A model generated the notes under the pieces. The model did not search any database and had not been told where the DNA came from. It saw only the letters and a list, made by a program, of their open reading frames with translations. Below, piece after piece: positions 7,532 through 10,691 of a DNA stretch of 10,691 nt. Every line of letters starts with the position of its first letter. Within the stretch, counting starts at the first letter, position 1. The DNA comes from Bacteroidota bacterium (GTDB taxonomy: Bacteria > Bacteroidota > Bacteroidia > Flavobacteriales > Weeksellaceae). The stretch is taken from assembly GCA_023420435.1 (NCBI GenBank), contig JAEZWE010000145.1:1-10691 (forward strand), written 5' to 3'. The translations under genes and the position numbers were made by a program.

Positions 7532-7548
7532 AATACGCAATGCGTATT
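7532..7548. promoter_or_regulatory. Palindrome in the recombinase leader (candidate operator or integrase site)
   Basis: AATACGCA and TGCGTATT form a perfect 8-bp inverted repeat with a 1-bp centre. It lies between the recombinase -7 box and its start codon, so binding there would block expression. The half-site TGCGTATT recurs at 7650-7657, beside the cassette junction. Which protein binds is unknown; the recombinase itself is one candidate. Confidence 0.5.
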
Positions 7549-7563
7549 TTGTATAGTTTATTA

Positions 7564-7593
7564 CAAATTTATAAACATTTTTCTTGTAACAAA
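7564..7593 (-). promoter_or_regulatory. Promoter of the recombinase gene
   Basis: Read on the minus strand, TTTG (plus 7590-7593) is followed after 18 bp by TAAATTTG (plus 7564-7571). This is a full match to the Bacteroidota -33/-7 consensus at good spacing. Transcription should begin near 7557, giving a leader of about 35 nt that includes the palindrome at 7532-7548. Confidence 0.72.
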
Positions 7594-7634
7594 CTGACTA
7601 TTAGTAATTTGCTATAATTTTTATCAACAAGTTT

Positions 7635-7661
7635 TTTGTTTGGTTTATTTGCGTATTTTTG
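7635..7661 (+). promoter_or_regulatory. Candidate cassette promoter (Pc-like)
   Basis: TATTTTTG (7654-7661) is an exact TAnnTTTG box, with a TTTG at 7635-7638. The 15-bp gap is shorter than usual, which lowers confidence. Predicted initiation falls at about 7668, essentially on the cassette junction, so whichever cassette is inserted first would be transcribed with a leader of only about 12 nt. Confidence 0.45.
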
Positions 7662-7674
7662 AGTGTTAGCTGCA
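7650..7674 (+). other. attI-like primary insertion site next to the recombinase
   Basis: The junction is G7665|TT, in the core GTTAGC. Everything to the right of it belongs to cassette 1, since GTTAGCTGCA (7665-7674) is the reverse complement of that cassette's R'' (8202-8211). To the left are TGCGTATTTT (7650-7659), a direct repeat of 7541-7550, and GAGTG. There is no attC-like stem on the left side, as expected for an attI-type site that is used in double-stranded form. Confidence 0.65.
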
Positions 7675-7679
7675 ATACG

Positions 7680-8210
7680 ATGACCAAAATACTGCAAAAT
7701 TTTCAACAAGAAATAATTGACATTTTCAAAGCTTATAGAATGGCTCATTTTTCTCTCTATAATATGAAAAACACATTCTATAACTATAAGCAAAAAAATC
7801 CTCAATTGCAAAATTTTGTTCTTGAAGACATTGACTTTAAAAATGAAGTTAGATTTAATGAAGATGAAATAAATAAGAATGGTGAAGATGGACAGTATCA
7901 AAGAATAATTGCTGGGAATACAATCGCAATGTTCTACAACATTTGGGAAGATAAATATCGAAACCAAATTGCAAAAAATATTTCAAAACAAAAAAATGAT
8001 GTTAAAAGTGAATTATTCAAAGAATTGAATCTTGTTAGACAGAGTATTACGCATAATAACTACAATTCAATAAGTGATCTAAATAAATTAGAAATATTAT
8101 CCTTTGTTGGAAATTCAAAAATATTAAAATTATCAAGCTACGAAGTACAAAGAATACAAGAACTAATTATTAATGAAATAGAAGTTATGAAAAATTCGTA
8201 CTGCAGCTAA
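7680..8210 (+). CDS. Cassette 1 gene: HEPN-like protein of unknown function
   Basis: This is a 176-residue, mainly helical soluble protein. Residues 85-125 read FYNIWEDKYRNQIA, a charged linker, then ELNLVRQSITHNN. The R120-x4-H125 signature after a W-E-x-x-Y-R helix is the pattern of HEPN domains, many of which are RNases in toxin-antitoxin or defence systems. This is pattern recognition and has not been tested by a profile search. The real start is taken as ATG 7680, 14 bp inside the cassette. A TTG-initiated frame from 7659 would begin upstream of the recombination junction and would not move with the cassette. The stop codon TAA is supplied by the R'' box itself (TGCAGCTAAC), so the last residues Cys-Ser are encoded by the recombination site. 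No antitoxin-like partner is in the cassette. Confidence 0.8.
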   Translation: MTKILQNFQQEIIDIFKAYRMAHFSLYNMKNTFYNYKQKNPQLQNFVLEDIDFKNEVRFNEDEINKNGEDGQYQRIIAGNTIAMFYNIWEDKYRNQIAKNISKQKNDVKSELFKELNLVRQSITHNNYNSISDLNKLEILSFVGNSKILKLSSYEVQRIQELIINEIEVMKNSYCS

Positions 8211-8396
8211 CATAGTATTTGCAAAAGACGGGGTTGAAACCAAGTAGAAAGATTTGTTGCATTTAGTCGCAACTTGCTTTTCATATTGTATTTTTTTGTA
8301 ATTTAACAATCTGAAAAAGCAATTTGCTTCGTTCGGTCGAAATTGAACTTGCAGTTAAATTTAGCCCGCCCTTCGCAAATACTTTTTCCGTTATAT
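8202..8396 (+). other. attC-like site 1 (end of cassette 1)
   Basis: R'' TGCAGCTAAC (8202-8211) and the R' junction G8390|TTATATGC enclose about 195 bp. L boxes AGTATTTGC (8214-8222) and GCAAATACT (8375-8383) pair perfectly, and CGGG (8229-8232) pairs with CCCG (8365-8368). An inner hairpin pairs GCAACTTGCTTTT (about 8269-8281) with the AAAAAGCAATTTGC stretch (about 8314-8327). TTTTTTGTAATTTAACAATC in the centre (about 8292-8311) is identical in site 3. It is longer than the 57-141 bp usual for attC sites. Confidence 0.82.
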
Positions 8397-8420
8397 GCAA
8401 GTTTTCCTCAACTCCCGCTA

Positions 8421-8885
8421 ATGAAAGAAATAATAAACAAACTGAAAGTAAAAGGGAAAATCTATATCTGGAAATATTTAGAAAATTCAAGGAATTATCC
8501 AGGTTGGAATATCACGACTGATAAAATTGGTGGTGAAAGTTTGTTAGAACTTATAGATTTAATGAAAACGTGTAAATGGTCATCTAAAAAGACATTTCAA
8601 ACCATTGAACCAAATAAAAATCAGTTAAATGTTTCTAATAATAGAAATGGAAAAGCTGAATGGAAATCAGCTCAAAATTTAACTTTAAATCTAAAGAAAG
8701 AAATAGAACCTGATTTTTGGGAAGTTATTGACAAAGGAAATGATATTGAAATTTTGCTTTGTAATAATAGTCTATTAAAATTGGAAAACTCAATTAAAAG
8801 AATATTAAATAATGAGGGAGATTTTGCTATTTCTAGCAATGATGATGAAAATATCTTATACTTTTGGTGGAATCTAGAAAATTAA
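8421..8885 (+). CDS. Cassette 2 gene: hypothetical protein
   Basis: I do not recognise this 154-residue protein. It looks soluble and mixed alpha/beta, with no signal peptide or membrane segment. It is rich in tryptophan: KIYIWKYLENSRNYPGWN near the start, a Trp in CKWSSKK, DFWEVID in the middle and LYFWWNLEN at the C-terminus. The clear block structure (YPGW, GGESLLELIDLM, then FWEVIDKGNDIEILLC and the aromatic end) suggests a complete compact fold, not a remnant. The ATG at 8421 lies 30 bp inside the cassette. Longer frames that start at 8343 would run through the end of attC site 1 and are rejected. The stop codon is followed after 7 bp by the cassette's own R'' box. Base composition is as AT-rich as in its neighbours. 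No function is proposed. Confidence 0.78.
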   Translation: MKEIINKLKVKGKIYIWKYLENSRNYPGWNITTDKIGGESLLELIDLMKTCKWSSKKTFQTIEPNKNQLNVSNNRNGKAEWKSAQNLTLNLKKEIEPDFWEVIDKGNDIEILLCNNSLLKLENSIKRILNNEGDFAISSNDDENILYFWWNLEN

Positions 8886-8892
8886 ACAAACC

Positions 8893-9089
8893 TGCATATA
8901 ACAAGGGTTTGGCGCAATGGCGGATTAAGGCTAAAATTTTAAGTTTCGGCTTTCTATTCCGCAAAAAGCCAATTATATTGACTTTTTTCTTAAATTTAAT
9001 CAATTAATTGGCTTTTGCTTACTGTGTCGCTAAATTGAAACTTTTCGCTTCAATTTCCGCCACTGACGCCAAGCCCCGAAACGTTATGC
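8893..9089 (+). other. attC-like site 2 (end of cassette 2)
   Basis: R'' TGCATATAAC (8893-8902) is the reverse complement of the cassette 2 start (8390-8399). GGTTTGGCG (8906-8914) pairs with CGCCAAGCC (9067-9075) with one wobble, and TGGCGG (8918-8923) pairs with CCGCCA (9057-9062). An inner hairpin pairs GCAAAAAGCCAATTA (8961-8975) with TAATTGGCTTTTGC (9005-9018). The R' junction is G9083|TTATGCG. Total length is about 197 bp. Confidence 0.84.
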
Positions 9090-9116
9090 GACATTCTATC
9101 AAAACACCGTCTAAAA

Positions 9117-9722
9117 ATGAATTTTCACGACATTTTTAATAAAATTTTGGTCATTAACAATGATATAATTGAAACTTCAAAAGTAATTGACGAAAACTCT
9201 AAAAAAGCGTTTGAGTATTTCTCAATTGAGACTAAAAAAATACTTGATGAAAATCCGAAATTAAATTCTTATCAACGCAAATCTTTAACCAATGAATTTT
9301 TAATTTATTGGAACGAAACAATTTCAATTGATTGTGAAAAATTCTGGAACAGAATACAACAAAATGGAATTGAATTGGAGCGAAAAGATCCATTACAATT
9401 TCTTTTAAAGAATAAACGCTTTAAACTTGTTGAACAAGCAATTCAATTCAAAAAATACTGGCAAGAACTAAGCGACTTTGAAAGTATAAAAAAGCGATTT
9501 ACAAAAAATGAATTGGAAGAAATTGAATCCTTAAGTAAACAAGACGAAATAAAGAGAAAAATATTATTACACAATTGCTTGAAAAAAAATCAAATTCCTA
9601 AATCAAAATATTTGTACTTTGGAGAATGTATGGCATATTATACACAAACCGAACTTTTCAATACCGAATTTTCAGAAAATGAAACTGAAAAACTTTATGA
9701 AATCTGGAAAAATTATTCATAA
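9117..9722 (+). CDS. Cassette 3 gene: hypothetical helical protein
   Basis: I do not recognise this 201-residue protein. It is almost entirely predicted helix, highly charged (many Lys, Glu and Asn), soluble, with no signal peptide and no membrane segment. Recognisable stretches are LNSYQRKSLTNEFLIYWNE (about 49-67), EKFWNRIQQNGIELERKD (about 74-91), VEQAIQFKKYWQELSDF (about 105-121) and a C-terminal part with YLYFGECMAYYTQTELF (about 166-182). Neither a nuclease motif nor a DNA-binding helix-turn-helix is evident. The ATG at 9117 lies 33 bp inside the cassette, in line with the 30 and 31 bp of cassettes 2 and 4. The stop codon precedes the R'' box by 6 bp. No function is proposed. Confidence 0.8.
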   Translation: MNFHDIFNKILVINNDIIETSKVIDENSKKAFEYFSIETKKILDENPKLNSYQRKSLTNEFLIYWNETISIDCEKFWNRIQQNGIELERKDPLQFLLKNKRFKLVEQAIQFKKYWQELSDFESIKKRFTKNELEEIESLSKQDEIKRKILLHNCLKKNQIPKSKYLYFGECMAYYTQTELFNTEFSENETEKLYEIWKNYS

Positions 9723-9728
9723 AAGAAC

Positions 9729-9923
9729 GTCGCATAACATAGTATTGGCAAAATGCGGGGTTAAGTCTAAGTTGAAATTTTTGTAAGATTTATCCGCCGC
9801 TGCTTTTTCGTATTATTATTTTTTGTAATTTAACAATCCGAAAAAAGCATCGGCTACGTTCAGTCTAAATTGAACTTTTCGTCCAATTTTTCCCGCACTT
9901 CGCCAATACTTTTTCCGTTAGCA
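9729..9923 (+). other. attC-like site 3 (end of cassette 3)
   Basis: R'' GTCGCATAAC (9729-9738) is the exact reverse complement of the cassette 3 start (9083-9092). AGTATTGGC (9741-9749) pairs with GCCAATACT (9902-9910), and TGCGGG (9754-9759) pairs with CCCGCA (9892-9897). The inner hairpin is TGCTTTTTCG (9801-9810) with CGAAAAAAGCA (9839-9849). The R' junction is G9917|TTAGCA. The site is closely related to site 1, including the identical central segment. Confidence 0.84.
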
Positions 9924-9948
9924 GAAATTTTATAGAAAATCCGCACAA

Positions 9949-10416
9949 ATGAGTAATCAACAACAACTTTACGAAGATTTTTTTCAAAAAAGTAATTCAT
10001 ATTATTTAGAGCAATTGAAATATTATGATGAAGGAAAAAAGTTCCGTTTCAATTATGCTGCTCTAATTTTTGGGTTATTTTGGTTTCTATATAGAAAAAT
10101 GTATCTAGAATTTTTCATAATTTTCGCATTTTACTATGTAGAAACACTTTTTGAAAATACGGTTTTAGTAAAAACTATTGGAATTGAACAAACAAAACTT
10201 GTTAATATTATCGTTACTGTAATTCTACTTATTGTTTTAGGAATTATTGGCAACAATTTGTATATCAAAAAAGCAAAAAGAACAGTTAAAATAGCAACAG
10301 AAAAATATTCTGAATATGAAGAACAAAAAAAATTACTAAACAAAAAAGGCGGAACAAGTTTTTTATATATTACAATATTGCTTGTCTTAATTATTTTAGC
10401 AACAGCATTGAGTTAA
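9949..10416 (+). CDS. Cassette 4 gene: DUF2628-like membrane protein
   Basis: This is a 155-residue inner-membrane protein. A soluble N-terminal arm (about residues 1-32) leads into FRFNYAALIFGLFWFLYRKMY (about 32-52), the block I associate with DUF2628: a Phe-x-Phe-Asn lead-in, a hydrophobic segment, then a WFLYRKMY turn. A second hydrophobic segment (about 53-66, FFIIFAFYYVETLF), a third (about 84-100, VNIIVTVILLIVLGIIG) followed by NNLYIKKAKRTV, and a short C-terminal one (about 138-154) complete it. The GN-x-x-Y-x-K-x-A-K element after the third segment is also usual in this family. The function of DUF2628 is unknown to me. The ATG at 9949 lies 31 bp inside the cassette, and the stop precedes R'' by 7 bp. 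Membrane proteins are common cargo of integron cassettes. Confidence 0.82.
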   Translation: MSNQQQLYEDFFQKSNSYYLEQLKYYDEGKKFRFNYAALIFGLFWFLYRKMYLEFFIIFAFYYVETLFENTVLVKTIGIEQTKLVNIIVTVILLIVLGIIGNNLYIKKAKRTVKIATEKYSEYEEQKKLLNKKGGTSFLYITILLVLIILATALS

Positions 10417-10423
10417 AAAAAAC

Positions 10424-10622
10424 TTCTGCTAACATGGGTTTTGCAAGATGCGGGGTTGAAGGAAATCTTAGAAAATTTTCAGAAAATACCCGCAAAAAAC
10501 TTTTCCATTTTTTAGTTTTTCCGTAATTTTAAAAAATGGAAAAAGTTTTTGCTAGAGTTTCATCCTCCTCTCCAATTCCGGTTGCAGTAGCCCGCACCTC
10601 GCAAAGCCCCTTTCCGTTATGT
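10424..10622 (+). other. attC-like site 4 (end of cassette 4)
   Basis: R'' TTCTGCTAAC (10424-10433) is the exact reverse complement of the cassette 4 start (9917-9926). GGGTTTTGC (10436-10444) pairs with GCAAAGCCC (10601-10609) with one wobble, and TGCGGG (10449-10454) pairs with CCCGCA (10591-10596). The inner hairpin joins a 22-nt arm at 10492-10513 (GCAAAAAACTTTTCC...) with one at 10531-10552 (...GGAAAAAGTTTTTGC). The R' junction is G10616|TTATGT. Confidence 0.84.
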
Positions 10623-10636
10623 GCAATAATGCCAAA

Positions 10637-10691
10637 TGTATCGTCCTAAAATAGGTTGACCAAAAATTAAGCACTTTTACTGAACAATGGA
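10637..10691 (+). mobile_element. Possible left end of an insertion sequence inside cassette 5
   Basis: From TGTATCGTCCTAAAATAGG (10637-10655) onward, the sequence, continuing into GTTGACC, resembles the TG-starting ends of IS3-type elements of Bacteroidota that I remember. An ATG at 10687 could begin a transposase about 50 bp inside. The two earlier ATGs of the cassette (10629 and 10636) reach stop codons within 9 codons, so the cassette has no gene starting in its usual place. The window ends here, so neither the element nor its family can be confirmed. Confidence 0.35.

Larger units (their letters stand above)
6436..10691. mobile_element. Integron-like locus: divergent tyrosine recombinase plus array of one-gene cassettes
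   Basis: The recombinase reads leftward and the array reads rightward. Cassettes, counted from the T after the junction G, are 7666-8390, 8391-9083, 9084-9917, 9918-10616 and an incomplete fifth from 10617. Each holds one plus-strand gene starting 14-33 bp after the junction, followed by a structured attC-like site of 195-199 bp. In all four complete cassettes the first ten bases from the junction G are the exact reverse complement of the R''-like box at the start of that cassette's own attC. Boxes of different cassettes do not match each other in full, as expected if each unit excises as a circle. The left boundary is probably between 6380 and 6436. The right end is outside the window. Confidence 0.88.

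Noticed and set aside
7659..7679. Longer TTG-initiated start for the cassette 1 gene
   Set aside because: It begins to the left of the G|TT junction, so it would not belong to the cassette. ATG 7680 fits the other cassettes better.
7569..7967. Minus-strand frame of 132 codons across the control region and the cassette 1 gene
   Set aside because: It is antisense to the better-supported plus-strand gene and crosses the recombination junction and the recombinase promoter. Its hydrophobic look comes from reversing an AT-rich coding strand.
8281..8521. Short frames inside attC site 1 (minus 8281-8490, plus 8324-8521, and the upstream part of 8343-8885)
   Set aside because: They run through the paired arms of the cassette site. 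The base pairing explains the sequence better than coding does.
8202..10622. Reading the four structured regions as CRISPR repeats
   Set aside because: There are no short identical direct repeats with regular spacers, and full-length genes lie between the structures. Each element is itself an inverted repeat.
8202..10622. Reading the four structured regions only as terminators or REP elements
   Set aside because: Terminators would not carry an outer box complementary to the start of the upstream gene unit about 500-650 bp away, and no T tracts follow the arms.

Overview
The window looks like chromosomal DNA of a low-GC Bacteroidota species. It most resembles the Flavobacteriia, probably the Chryseobacterium/Kaistella group, though this is a judgement from protein style and not from a search. 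The signs are AT-rich sequence, promoters of the TAnnTTTG type, few Shine-Dalgarno sites, a cobalamin-regulated TonB receptor followed by a BtuG-like surface lipoprotein, and a typical Bacteroidota tyrosine recombinase.

The left part (1-6430) is ordinary housekeeping DNA. It holds the start of an Old Yellow Enzyme flavin oxidoreductase (minus strand, running off the left edge) and a cytidine deaminase with its terminator. Next comes a cobalamin riboswitch (848-1027) controlling an outer-membrane B12 receptor and a BtuG-like lipoprotein, closed by a terminator that works in both directions. Convergent to that operon is a DUF2459 membrane-anchored protein. Beyond it lie a gene-poor stretch of about 350 bp, epoxyqueuosine reductase QueG (itself a B12-dependent enzyme), and a divergent single-domain rhodanese with its terminator.

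The right part (6436-10691) is the striking region and has the logic of an integron. A tyrosine recombinase is read leftward. Divergent from it is a head-to-tail array of four complete one-gene cassettes plus the start of a fifth. Each cassette ends in a structured site of about 195-199 bp whose outer arms pair. In all four, the first ten bases at the cassette junction (GTTAGCTGCA, GTTATATGCA, GTTATGCGAC, GTTAGCAGAA) are the exact reverse complement of that cassette's own R''-like box about 500-650 bp downstream. This is what excision of circular integron cassettes, re-inserted at G|TT, should produce. The inner arms show compensatory base changes between sites.

The recombinase, however, has XerC/D-like spacing between its catalytic boxes and no room for the extra domain that defines IntI integrases. 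It also carries an N-terminal tryptophan-containing module. The locus is therefore best read as a non-canonical, IntI-independent integron-like system, which searches that require IntI would miss or score as an array without an integrase. The integrase-to-cassette gap holds a good integrase promoter, a candidate cassette promoter ending at the junction, and three copies of TGCGTATT.

The cassette genes encode a HEPN-like protein, two proteins of unknown family and a DUF2628 membrane protein. The fifth cassette has no open frame at its start and seems to be interrupted by an insertion sequence at the window edge.
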